NCBI GenBank assembly: GCA_905178155.1
Contig: CAJINV010000005.1
Coordinates: 5,411,038-5,475,037, forward strand
Source: Amoebophrya sp. A120
Taxonomy: Eukaryota > Sar > Dinophyceae > Syndiniales > Amoebophryaceae
Length of the DNA stretch: 64,000 nt
Direction of reading: 5' to 3'
Each line of letters starts with the position of its first letter. The first letter of the stretch is position 1. The translations under genes and the position numbers were made by a program. Below the pieces are notes generated by a model. The model was not told the DNA's origin. It made no database searches and was given only the letters and a program-made list of their open reading frames with translations. Shown here one piece after another: positions 1 through 11,000 of this stretch.

Positions 1-1
1 C

Positions 2-3000
2 CACCCGACGGATCTCGTGCCGACTAGGACCACCCTGGAAGTAGATGGTCATCACGCCCAGGATCTTCATACAACTGGACGAGATGACGCAGTTCCTTCT
101 CGTCCTCGTCTCGTCCACGATGAAAATGCAAACGACCCACCACAGGACGAGCTCGTCCGTGCAAGAGCAACTGGCTCTGCCAACAGCGCAAGAAACAACT
201 CCAACTCGTCCACTGGCGGAACCCGAACCGGGGGCAACGACGTTGTGTCTTGTTGTTCTACCGCTCCGGTTGCGCTGCAGCTGAAACAACAAATTCATGA
301 CGGGGATGAAGAAAATGTTGACGAAAGAAAAAATTCTACGGGCTTTACTGGAGGTGTAGTTGACACCAGAAGTAATAGAAGTCTTCCTGATCATCATGAC
401 CACCCCGTTCATCCTACTTCCGGCGCGAGAACATCGACCAAGACGACGAGCGCCACGACCACGCCCTCTTCTATCCTGACCAAGCTGCGGCTTTTGAACG
501 CTTTCCTGGTGCGGCGCTTTCTCGTGTATCCACAGTAAATATCCCGGACACGTACATCAAATGTGGTTTCTGCATGACAAAACTTGCCTCCAATCCTAGT
601 GCAGCATGACAAGCTGGGCTCCGCAAGGTAGCGAAATTTGTCATGCATTTTGTACATGTTGTACAGGAAATTTACATCGCATATCGTGGTCCAGCTGCGG
701 CGAAAGAGACGGATTCAGGTGGTGTACAACTGTCTGAACCACTGGAATATCGAGTGCAAATATGTCTGGGTCTGGAAGAGTGCCAGGTTTGTCATGCAGG
801 TTTTCCATGGCCACCCATGAGGGGTGGTATGTAGGACATAGCACGACAGATTCTGCGAGAGTTCAATCATGCCTGGTCTGCATGAGAAACTACTGCCTCT
901 CGATTAGGTCAAAAGCGCACAGCTTTTGGCAATCATGCAACACAGATTTACTTTACATGATTTTGATTCAGATTTAGCATGACAAGTTGCACCCTTTGTC
1001 TGCTTCCAGACCCAGACACATTTGCATTTGATATGGAAAATTCTCGGCAGGCTGATGCTTGCGTTCAAGCAGTATTACGCCAAGATCCGCAGAGTTCAGT
1101 CCTGTATCCTGTGCAAGAGCATCGTATTCGTATAAATGCATTATAAATTTTCTCAGCATGAGAAACAATAACAAATGAAACTTGTAATGCGGATTGACTT
1201 TAAGAAAAAGATTTAAGTATAATGCATCATGACTGCAATTAGTACGAGTACGTGTGCGATACTTTTGCGCTGCATATCCTGGTGGAAGGAAGACGCCGGG
1301 AAAAAACTAGCGGCGAAAGTCCAACGGCTGACGAATCGGTGGACCAAAATCGAGTACCAGATCGTGGAAAAAAAGTTGCTGGCTTTAGAAGACCACAGTG
1401 CGCCGGGAGCTAGTACAACTACAGTTGCGGGGGCGGATCATATCGCAAGAAAAAACTTGTAATGCAGAAACTGTATCTCAGAAGTGTTTGTCTTGCTACA
1501 CATGCAAGCCAGGTGATGTTTAGCTGTGTTTTCCCTTAGGGACCTCGCATGGCAAGTCTTCCCTGTCATGTAGAGCAAACTTGTAATGCAAAACTTGCAA
1601 AATTCCTACAGTGAAACACCTTTTTCGTACGATAGATCGAGGCCGAGTGAACTACAAACAGGGCGGCGCGACGAGGAGGAGAGGGAACAACATAAAGAAC
1701 TTGAACGGTAGTTCATCTGTGGCGCAAGCAAATCAAAAAAAGAACCCGATCCACCCGGGCAGCTGCAACTTCTTCTACAAGGACAACAACCACACCTCCG
1801 GAACTAGTAGTACAGTGAAGCTTCGCAATTTTAACACGTCCCTAGCTGGGGGCTCTACTGGTGGTCGTGCTGGTGGTATGGAGAGAAAAAAGTTTGTCAC
1901 AGTCACTACCTTGCAGGTTTTGCATTACAAATTTTTTCAGCATCACAGCTTTTCCCTGTATTGCAGAAACACTAGGGAAATGCCTTATGAAGTTTGGCTG
2001 TGATGCATTTTTACGCATGACAGAAAATTTTGTATTGCAAAAATGCGCATAAATGGTTGTGGCGAACTTTTTTTGTTTGATAGGTGGCGGCGCTGCAGGG
2101 TACTCGACGTCAAAAGCTGGCAACTTATCGACTTCATCCACCTCAGCGGTATCAACTGTAAAAATGTCTGGGTCTGGAAGAATGCAACTTGTCATGCTAA
2201 ATCTGAAGCATGCAAAAATCTGCGTTGCATGATTACCAAAAGTCGTCCAGATTTGACCAAGTCGGGAGGGAGTTGCTCATGCAGGATAGGCATGAGAGAG
2301 ATCGGACCGAATCTGTCATGCTAGGCCCTGCATTCCAGACCTCGCGGGTCATGGAAAAGCTGCATGACAAATCGCGCATTCTTCCAGACCCATACACTTT
2401 TACACTTGATAAGCGGTGCAAAGCAGCAAGGTTCAAAAGATGCTCCAATTGGATTTTTCGGAGCGCGTGCAACTAGCTATGGTCTCGGAGCCAGTCCGGA
2501 CGAAGTTTATCAAGCAGCACCTGCGCCAGCTGCGGACGTCCGACTACCTGCCGAAAGTGAAAAACTGGGAGAAGGTATCACGAAGAAAAACCCCCCTTCC
2601 CCATATCAATGTCAGCTTTTTTGTCATGCTAGAAGGCAAATAAAGATGCGGACTCACTACAACTGTAGTGCTTGGTGGCGTGGGAAAGTAAGCCTTGCAG
2701 CTTCAGCATGACAGGAGACAGTGGGGAGCAGCATCATGGCAAATTGCCTGCAAGAAACGAGGCCACGACTGCGGCTCTTGGCCTTCTAGCAATACAAGTC
2801 GATTTGTGTATTCTGATACAGCATCACAAATTTCGTTTTCGATATGGGGAGGTGGGGGGAGTTTTCCTTGCAATAGAAGCTGTTCAAGATCTACCAAGAG
2901 AAGTTGAAGAGCTGGTGCGAAGATCGTATCCTGTGCAAAAGTGTCGTATTTGTATTGCAGTCATGCATTACAAATCTTTTTCTATAAGGAAATCAGCATT

Positions 3001-5992
3001 ACAAACTTTATTTCTCATCATGCTGAGGAAATTTGTAATGCAGTTATCCGAATGCGATACTTTTGCAATTCATAGATCGGAAGGCGATTCAATTTCTGCA
3101 CCAGATGCTCTCCCCGCCCGCTGCCAGCTCTGTTTCCTCGAGCGGCGGCGGTGGTGGTAGAAATAACAGCGCTCCTGCGGCTGCTGGAAATAGTACAAGT
3201 GGCAAAACAAGCAGCAAGACGAGCAATAGTACTTCTTCTGGCGCAGGCGCCAGGGCAGGACCGCACCGACGCCAGTCTTTGATCGAAATGGAGTACTTGC
3301 ACTCGAAGCCGTATCCCCTTCCCACCGGGTGCGGCTTTTTTAAGCCAGAATTCGCCATTTCTGACGAGACGTTGAACCAGTGGATTATATGCATTGCAAA
3401 AGTAAAAGTATCGTACCAGTATGAATAGCATTACAAATTTCTCCAAGAGAAAAAATGCAATTTGTCATGCTGGACAAGGTAGAAAGGTAGACGTAGATGA
3501 TTTGTAATGCATATGCCTGCCATTACTACGAGTGCGATACTTTTGCACAGGATAGATTACCAAATGTCGGAACGACATGCACGGAAACACCATCACGAGC
3601 ATTACCCAGGCGTGCTCGAAGTCCTTCTACGGGTCTTCCTCTCGTTCCTCGTGGCGCCCGGGCAGTTATGCTGTGCAACAGTATCGTACTACTTGCAAAT
3701 ATGCATGACAAATATTTTTCCTAGCGAAAAGAAGCATTACAAATTCCACTTTCCTTTTTGCCAAAATTTGTCATGCATTTTTCATACTAGTGCGATGCTG
3801 TTGCAATGCATAGCAGTACTTCTAGAACAATTGGGAGCTGTAATTATCATGGGGCGGCTGCTGGTACGTCGTCTACGAAGGATGGAAAACCGAACGAAGA
3901 AGATTCTTCCCCCTCCTCCGCGGCCTCCAGCACGTCTTCAGACGATTCCGGCAGCAGTTCATCCGCGCCAGAGGATCCTGAAGACTCGGACGATCCTTCC
4001 GACGCAGAGCAGAACATCGCCGCAACTTGGTCGGGGAGCAATTGTATTAGTGATAAAAATGTACAACTAGCCCTCAGAGCTGCAGCGCCAGGGCCCGGAG
4101 CAGGAGCTGCAGCCGCATCTTCTGCGGCAACTGGTTATCCTAAGCAAAAACGTCCCCACCCCATAGTCAAGTTGGGAATCTAGCAACACAAATCCCCAAG
4201 TTTTGGGAGCTGTGCGTGACAAGTTTCCCTCTGCAGTGTAGTGCTGGTCGGCAAGGGAAGCCGCATCAGAAAGCCATTTTCTCATCCCGTTTACAGCATT
4301 AGAAATTCCAAAACACGATTGGAATTTAGAAATGCCTCCCCTGGAGCTGCGCATTACAAATGTTCCTGTCAGTGCACGACATTTGCTTTTGCATGACAAC
4401 TCCGGGGTGCGGACGGGTTTACTTCGGATACTACTGGCGGTTTTTTTACCGCAGGTGGCCGTGGACGAGATCCAAGTGCAGCGGCTGGGTCTATGCACTG
4501 CAAAAGTATCGTACTCGCATAAATGCATGACAAATGTCCTCAGCATGGGAAATGAAATTTGTAATGCTGCTTCACCTTAAGAAAAAGATTTGTAAGGCAT
4601 GACTGCAATACGAATGCGATACTTTTGCACAGGATAGGGTCGTCACCTGCTCGATTTTCCTCGCCGTCGCCACTCTCGATGTTGGGGGCGAACAGCATCG
4701 GTGCGGGGGGAGGGGTATGAATTGCAAAAGTATCGTATTCGTATAAATGCATTACAAATTTCCTCAGCATGACAAATAAAATCTGTAATGCTAATTTGCC
4801 TTAAGAACAGGATTTGTAATGCATGATTACAATACGAGTACGATAGTTTTGCACAGGATAAGGGGGTAGTGTCCCGTCGCCGTCGAACAAGCTGCCCGGC
4901 GCCATGGGACGCATGTTTTATCAAAGTGAAAAAAGCCCCCACCCCATACTCAAAAGGCAATTTGTGTTGCTGGATTTGTGTACACAAATAAACTTTGTAT
5001 TGCGTGAAGAGCTTGCCGGTATATTCCAAGGCCATTTGGGTACTACGCATCCGGCTTGCAGCTGCGCATGAGAAACAAGTCTGACATAGGCGAAAACGCA
5101 TCACAGACTGGCTGCACAATGCACCACATGGGTGCCGTTTGCCTTGTGCGCAAGACAAAGTCAATTTGTGGCCACATATCAGCATCACAAATTTCCTTTT
5201 CGATATGGGGAGGGGGGATTTTTCCTCGCGATATGTTTGCCAACCTCGTTCTCGCGGACGCGCACGACGGGACTGGCGACTTCTATGGAATCGTCAGGTT
5301 TGAAATCGACAAAGTTGCAATGATTTGCCGTGCACAAAATGGATGCCAGTTGCAACCCAGTTTCCAAGCGGCGCATGACAAACCTCGGCGATGCTTAGTT
5401 CCAGTTTGTCATGCTGTTTAGGCAAAGATGACTGACTTTCTCATGCTACTTTAGCGGCTCGAGCTCTAACCCCAAACAGGCTTACAATTGCCCTCACTTG
5501 CCTGCTCTGCAACACACGTATTTCGCGCTATGCATTTTATGCATCACAAAGTATTTCAAGAACTTTGTCGATTTCAAACCTGACGCTTCCATAACTTCAT
5601 CGCGACACGCCGAAGGCCGCGAGAAGACAGCATTCTGAACAAGAAGCGGGGCTTATCAACTGCAAAAGTGTCTGGGTCTGGAAGAGTCGGGACTTGTGAT
5701 GCACATTTTGCATGACCCGTGAGGTCTGTGATGCTGGTGCTAGCGTCACAGATTTTTTGAGACCTTCTTGATGCTAATTACGCATGAGAAATGCCCTCTC
5801 CGCGTGCCAAGAGCTGACTCCTCTTGCTGCTCATGCAACACAGATACTTTTAGAATCCGCAGACAGCATAATTACAAGTTCCACTCTTCCCGACCCAGAC
5901 ACTTTTGTATTCCATAGGGCTCCGGAGGGGAAATTTTACCGAACAACCTGGAAGAGGTTTTCCAGCAGGTCGAGAATGTTCACTTTGAATGA
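2..5992 (+). CDS. G1: partial (3') unknown protein, 17 exons split by 16 introners
   Basis: The 5' end lies outside the window. Exons: 2-526, 689-747, 1039-1104, 1282-1440, 1640-1876, 2088-2149, 2417-2575, 2881-2926, 3080-3387, 3560-3666, 3818-4134, 4438-4491, 4642-4715, 4866-4918, 5239-5283, 5599-5653, 5922-5992. Each intron is one element plus one 5-bp duplication copy. From codon position 17 the exons total 794 codons including the TGA at 5990-5992, with no internal stop. Visible parts: a Ser/Thr/Asn-rich N-terminal part; basic helical segments encoded around 689-1440, including KIRRVQSWWK, faintly like an IQ motif; a helical stretch encoded by 2417-3100 (SERVQLAMVSEPVRTKF, then NWEKLFKIYQEKLKSW); a Gly/Ser linker; an acidic Ser-rich tract encoded near 3900-4020; and the end EEVFQQVENVHFE. 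I recognise no family. The gene model is well supported by frame restoration; the function is unknown. Confidence 0.85.
527..683. mobile_element. Introner, family J
   Basis: Starts TATCCACAG and ends CATCGCATA. The 5-bp duplication TCGTG is exact on both sides. Its twin is at 38327-38485. Contains the shared GCATGACAAA and TTTGTCATGC motifs. Intron of G1; excision keeps the frame (FLV joined to VQLRRKRR). Confidence 0.88.
748..1033. mobile_element. Introner, family A
   Basis: Ends carry GTCTGGGTCTGG and its complement CCAGACCCAGAC. Exact 5-bp duplication TGGAA. Intron of G1. Confidence 0.9.
1105..1276 (+). mobile_element. Introner, family B, forward
   Basis: Begins TATCCTGTGC and ends GCTGCATA. 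Exact duplication TCCTG. Intron of G1. Confidence 0.9.
1441..1634. mobile_element. Introner, family F
   Basis: Begins TATCGCAAGAAAAAAC and ends TTTTTCGTACGATA. Duplication GATCA/GATCG (4 of 5). Intron of G1; frame kept. Confidence 0.85.
1877..2082. mobile_element. Introner, family F (divergent ends)
   Basis: Begins TATGGAGAGAAAAAAG and ends CTTTTTTTGTTTGATA. Exact duplication GGTGG. Intron of G1. Confidence 0.85.
2150..2411. mobile_element. Introner, family A
   Basis: TATCAACTG start and CACTTGATA end. Exact duplication AGCGG. Intron of G1. Confidence 0.9.
2576..2875. mobile_element. Introner, family D
   Basis: C-rich left end and GATATGGGGAGG right end. Duplication GAAGG/GAAGC. A GT-AG intron with the same frame is also possible here (GAAG then GTATCA, ending ATAGAAG). 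Intron of G1. Confidence 0.85.
2927..3074 (+). mobile_element. Introner, family B, forward
   Basis: TATCCTGTGCAAAAG start and GCAATTCATA end. Exact duplication GATCG. Intron of G1. Confidence 0.9.
3388..3554 (-). mobile_element. Introner, family B, reversed
   Basis: TATGCATTGC start and TTGCACAGGATA end, so inverted relative to the copy at 2927. Exact duplication GATTA. Intron of G1. Confidence 0.88.
3667..3812 (+). mobile_element. Introner, family B, forward
   Basis: TATGCTGTGCAACAG start and TTGCAATGCATA end. Exact duplication GCAGT. Intron of G1. Confidence 0.88.
4135..4432. mobile_element. Introner, family E
   Basis: TATCCTAAGCAAAAACG left end and GGGTTTACTTCGGATA right end. The duplication ACTGG is found only if one extra base on the left and two on the right are assigned to the element. 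Excision keeps the G1 frame. Confidence 0.82.
4492..4636 (-). mobile_element. Introner, family B, reversed
   Basis: TATGCACTGC start and GCACAGGATA end. Exact duplication GGGTC. Intron of G1. Confidence 0.9.
4716..4860 (-). mobile_element. Introner, family B, reversed
   Basis: TATGAATTGC start and GCACAGGATA end. Exact duplication AGGGG. Intron of G1. Confidence 0.9.
4919..5233. mobile_element. Introner, family D
   Basis: TATCAAAGTGAAAAAAGCCC left end and GGGATTTTTCCTCGCGATA right end. Exact duplication TGTTT. Intron of G1. Confidence 0.9.
5284..5593 (-). mobile_element. Introner, family C, reversed
   Basis: TATGGAATCGTCAGG start and CCTGACGCTTCCATA end. Exact duplication ACTTC. Intron of G1. 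Confidence 0.9.
5654..5916. mobile_element. Introner, family A
   Basis: TATCAACTGC start and TTGTATTCCATA end. Exact duplication GGGCT. Last intron of G1; the exon after it reads to the stop at 5992. Confidence 0.9.
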
Positions 5993-8055
5993 CCGGGGTT
6001 GTTGTAAAAAAATCGATCATAGCTGCAGACACCATTTATTAAGTACTTCATCTTCGTACGACAGCGAAAAGATAACGATATGACACCAGCAAAGTGATTA
6101 ATGCAGTGCAAAAATTTATTAGTAGTCTTATTTACGGTACTAGAAGATGTTACGAGTACGACGGCGACGCTAAGGCTACCGGTTTTTTTTTTTCGGAACC
6201 AACTACACGAAGATGCTGAGATTTTTGAACGACTTGCATAGAAGATACATGTTTACTTAGGCTTTAATATTGCACGATAGCCACAGCGACGGCCTACAAT
6301 AAGCGGGTGGTTGCGAGGTCTTGAATCTTTTTTACACATACACGGAAAATGAACCTGAAGACGATTTGCGCAGGACCATAACCCATATGGTAAAGGGTCG
6401 CACGAGCCATATTTTATGTACGATTTCTGGGGTAAGTGTGAAGCAGGAAGATTTCATCCGATAGCAACATCAGCGTGTTGCATTTGCATTTTTGAAAAAA
6501 ATGAACCTCAACAGAACTCTGGAAAACTCAAAGCGTCTTTAAGACGTGGATGTTTTTTATGGAGATTTTTGAAACATACTACATAGAAGTTCATCTACTT
6601 CCCATTGCTACTCTGTACATCAAGATCAAACTACATGACCAGAATACCCTGCAGCACCACCACACGGTTCGAAGAACACAACTACTACAAACATATTCAT
6701 CATTGATGAAGTGCTGGATTTAAAAATTCAAAATTCATCGCTTCTTTGGAAAAAAAAACCATTACAAATGAAGATACAACGTACCGCCAGGAGGTCCGTT
6801 GTCGGCGTGCCACTGCCGCCAGCGACACCACTACAATTATGCGTGGGGATAATAAGTACATGTTGTGACTTCATCGGTTGTCTACTAGAAAGTTTTGTCG
6901 GTCTTGCATTTGATTACTCTCGGTGTCGGTCCTTCCACTAAGTAACTCTGTTTCGTCGTCGTGGCGCCTACGACTTATACGTGACTTCTACTTCAACATA
7001 AAGGTAAATCTGAACTCAACAGGGCCTTAACATATCTTCGGTTCAAGTTCAACAGCTGCAAGAGATGGACCACGCTCGAAGAACATCATCAACAGCCAGT
7101 CTGTCTCGCAGTCGTGTGTGCTGGCCAGCACGACCCTTTATGTTGTCATCGCTCTTCGTCGGTTTTGAGTTGAATTGTAGCTGTCGTTGTCGTACAACAA
7201 AGCAGAGCCGCGTCGGTGTCGTTCAGCACGTTATAATCAGTCTGTCGTGAAGATGCATTTGCTGAACCAAGTATTAACTTCGTTCCGTCGACCTTGCCGT
7301 ACTAGTTCTTTCCATCGTCCTGATGTCATCCCTTTCCATGAAGAATAACAATAACTTCGTAAGCGTCGCTTTCCGTGCTTGCTGTCGTGTTCCAACTCGT
7401 GTAGAAGTCGTATAAATAGTGACAGCACAGCGACACCATGGGTGCCGCACGACGTTTGACGTTTCTCTCATTTTGATACTACTTGTTCAGATTTTTCTAA
7501 TTGTAATCAAAACTACAGAACCCGCACGACTTTTACCACTAACACTACGTCAACCCGTGAGGACAATTTCTTTACCCCCTGCTTTCGTTTCTTTTTAATC
7601 AACCTGTTTTTTTTACAGCAAATAAAACAAAAACTTTAAGAACCACTCAGTTCTCATCAACTTCAACAATAGTTCATCTTTCAGGAGCAGCAAGAACTGG
7701 AGTTGTGAGCTGTTTTAACTTTCAGCACAACAAGAAGATCGTCTTGCTCCCCCCCCACCTACGAGGACTCCGTTTCCATCTTGAAGAAGAGGCGCTCGAG
7801 CGTCGCGATACGAAAAACCGATTTGTTCTGCGTCATACTTCCGGGAGCGTCTTACTTCCGGTAGGTCAGTTCTGCAGGAGCACTTCGAGTCCTCGGCGTC
7901 GTCCTCGTCCACCAGGAGTTCATAGGCAGGAAACAAGTGGCTGCTGTACCAAATTTTATTCTGGAGCAAGTGGAGACTCGATAATAATTTCGGGCACAAG
8001 AACTGGACGGAGGCTGAGGAAATAAACTAGAAGGAAAAGAACGCAGTCGCAGAGG
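5993..8055. other. Intergenic, G1 to G2
   Basis: No introner and no open frame with convincing codon structure. Presumably holds the 3' end of G1 and the promoter and leader of G2. A T run lies near 6182-6192. Confidence 0.5.
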
Positions 8056-11000
8056 ATGCCGATGTGGGGTTCAATGCCATTTTTTTCCAAGAAGACGCTG
8101 ATTGCGGTTTGGTGGGCCAGCCTGGTCGGGGAGGTGGAAGGTACAGGTGCTGCTGCGGGGAGTGCCGATCTTCCCGCTCAACCTGTTAATGAAGATAAGA
8201 GATTCGATCCAACAAAACCATTTAAGATCCGGTTCCCAAGGGCCAAAGGAATAATGGTTACCGAGATGCTATTGCTGGCAAGAAAAAAATCCATCGCACT
8301 AACAATCATGCACATGCGGAATCGCCGCGCACTACAAATCGTGACGCGAAACGACGAGATGGAGAACTACTCTGCATGCAGATGTGCAAGCGCGGCGCTC
8401 CTTTTCATTTTCATTCGGCTTCACGCCTGGTGCATGTTGCGACCCACTTGTCGCTTTCCTACTTGTCGCGTTCCTGTAGGCGCGTGGTGAAGTGAATACT
8501 TAGATTGATACGCACAAACAACTGCTGCAGCTGACGTCTCACGTGCAGCTGACGCAGCTGGTCGAGAACTCGCTCGCCAGCTTTCAACTTTTCTTTTTCA
8601 AATGAAATGTAAAAGTAAATTTTGGTTATGATTTTTTTTTTTTTTGCAGATGAAAAATTGGTAGTGTGGTGCGGGGAATTTTTTTCTTTCCATCGCGTCA
8701 GGGCTCTGACAACCTTCAAGCCATGTTCGATAAGGAGGCCACTTCACGTCAAGCTCAAGGAGCTCAAGATTCAGGCGCAGCTGCTGCACAAGCACTCGTG
8801 GACCTGGCCGAACAGATCGAGAGCCAGACGATGGAGATGGTACTCGTCCACCACGATGCAGCGGAGGGACAAGAACATGAAGTTCCAGGCGGGGTCCGCC
8901 ACGAAGTCCCTAACGCTGATCGTAATATTTATTGGTGTGGGAAAATAATATTTTCCCACAAAATAAAGATGTTCGATACAATAGCAACAGCAGAACACGA
9001 AGAAGCTGCATCGCAAAAATGTTTGAAGATGTCGGAACCCCGCGAAGGAGATTCGGGAGACAAACGACGCGACCTACTACTTGTGCCAGATAACGGCGCC
9101 TGCTCCGACCTATGCATCGGCGGAATTGCTGACAGACCTTCTTTGAGGTCGCAATGGGAGATCGCCACGCCTAACGGCAACATTCTGGAGCGGAATGCAG
9201 ACCGACGAGTCTTGGTTGCGGACAAGGACAAGTTTGACACTCTGAAGGACACGGATCTGATGAACCCAGATTCCGTCGCGGGTCTTCGCTCGAACGCGGG
9301 GGACCTTCGCCCCGCAATTCAGCTTACGAAAAGACCCCACGCAGCGGAGAATGGGTGGCCCCGCAACCTTGAGATTTTGCAGGAAAGACCTACATCAGGA
9401 GGGGATGGCGGAACGATCTGGATAGGAACCACCAGTCCGGCTCATCAAGGTGCGAACCAAATGTATTTCGCCGCACCGGCCGTTTCAGCTCCAGAGGAAC
9501 CGGCAAGGGCAAGGGGCGATCCGGAACCAGGTTTGTTTTTTATCTTATGCCGTTTGACTTGATGTTGATGTTGATCTGTATTCTTGACCTTTTAGTTTTT
9601 CTCTGATTTTTGGCGTCCTCCCAGACGAGCCAGGTTTTTCTCAAAAAGAAAGGGGTCGTTGCCTGCACATCATGTTAATTTATCAGAAGGACAACTAGAG
9701 ACAGGCGGAGCTGCAGTAGTATCAGCCGTATAAATATGCATAAAACTCCTATAATTTTACATGCATATTTGTACAAGCTGCACGCACTACCAATACTTCC
9801 TACGATCGCAAAACTTCAATGAGAGTGTTGCCTTTTGTTCGTCCACGTCACCCATAGTTTGATAATAATTGTTCAGAAATGAGTCACGTTCTTGTGCGTA
9901 TAATTTACATATATATAATACATAAACGCTTACCTTTTTTAGAAGTCCAAGCCTACCGCGAAGCTTTATGGTCCACCTTAGTTGTGTATGTTAATGCATA
10001 AATCTAACAGGCGGAGCCGGAGGAGCAGGAGGAGGGCCAGCAGATCCAGTTCTTCCAGGTGCGAGCGTATGAAATCAATGATGCCTACTTGTGCTTTTGT
10101 TCGGCCACGCCCTCCCAGCATAATACTTATTCTTTTTTAGTCCAGGCCCACCGCGAATCAACATTGTCAACCTTAGCACGTTGAACCACAGAGCAAGCAC
10201 GTGGTGCTTACTTTTGTTCGTCCACGCCCAGCATAGTAATTGTTCTTTTTTAGTCCAGGCGGCCCCCCGCGTAGCAACATGGCCCACCTGCTTTGTTAGC
10301 GTGAACCACAGACCGAGCACGTGACAGGTGGACCATTTCACTCTGCGTCGGCGTGGAAACAGCGCTAGCGGCGGGGGCGCACGGGCCGCGTTCAAGCGGC
10401 GCGCGCATAGTCGTGCCTTGATAATGGTCGGCCACTCCAGAACAAGTCTCGAGATCATAGCATGTATCCAGCGGTCTCGGGATCAGGCTTCAATAGCGCC
10501 AGCTATCAACTAATAGAGGAACACCGCGACGAGCTCGGGGCTTTTAGAAGTCCAGGGACCAATCATAGCTTTAAGCGAGCGCCATTAGATTTTCTTCCGC
10601 TTAGGGCCGCTTTCCCTCGCGCCGCGGTTGAATCGCTTCGGACGATTATATGGGCATAAGTAAAAGTAGACGCAGCGTCGAGCACTTACGTGCTGGCTGC
10701 TGGAAAATTACAAAGGCGCTTGTTGCTAATGCCAAGGGTTTTTCAAAGGGGCAAAGACGTTTAGTACAAAAATGATCCAATTCCAAATGACTATCAGGTC
10801 TAGTAGCACCACCACAAGCAGCAGCAGCAGCAGCAGCAGAAACAGCAGCGCCAGCAGCTGCTCCGCCAGCTGGGCCAGGTACTACGAGCGCAAAGAAATT
10901 AATGATGTCTTTCTTTGTTCGTCCTCGGTCATAGTAGTGATATTCCTTTTCCATAGTCCCTGCCGCTGCCCACCGCAAAGCAACATGGTCAACCTTGGAA

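Noticed and set aside
409-657. Many 60-130-codon frames that run from exons into introners on either strand.
   Set aside because: They are truncated readings of exons plus element ends; the spliced models explain the coding parts.
1105-1120. TATCCT at the start of B and E introners resembling a U12-type donor (RTATCCTT).
   Set aside because: The preceding base is not consistently A or G, other families start TATCAA, TATGGA or TATCGC, and no branch-site consensus is visible. The similarity is probably due to the transposon end.
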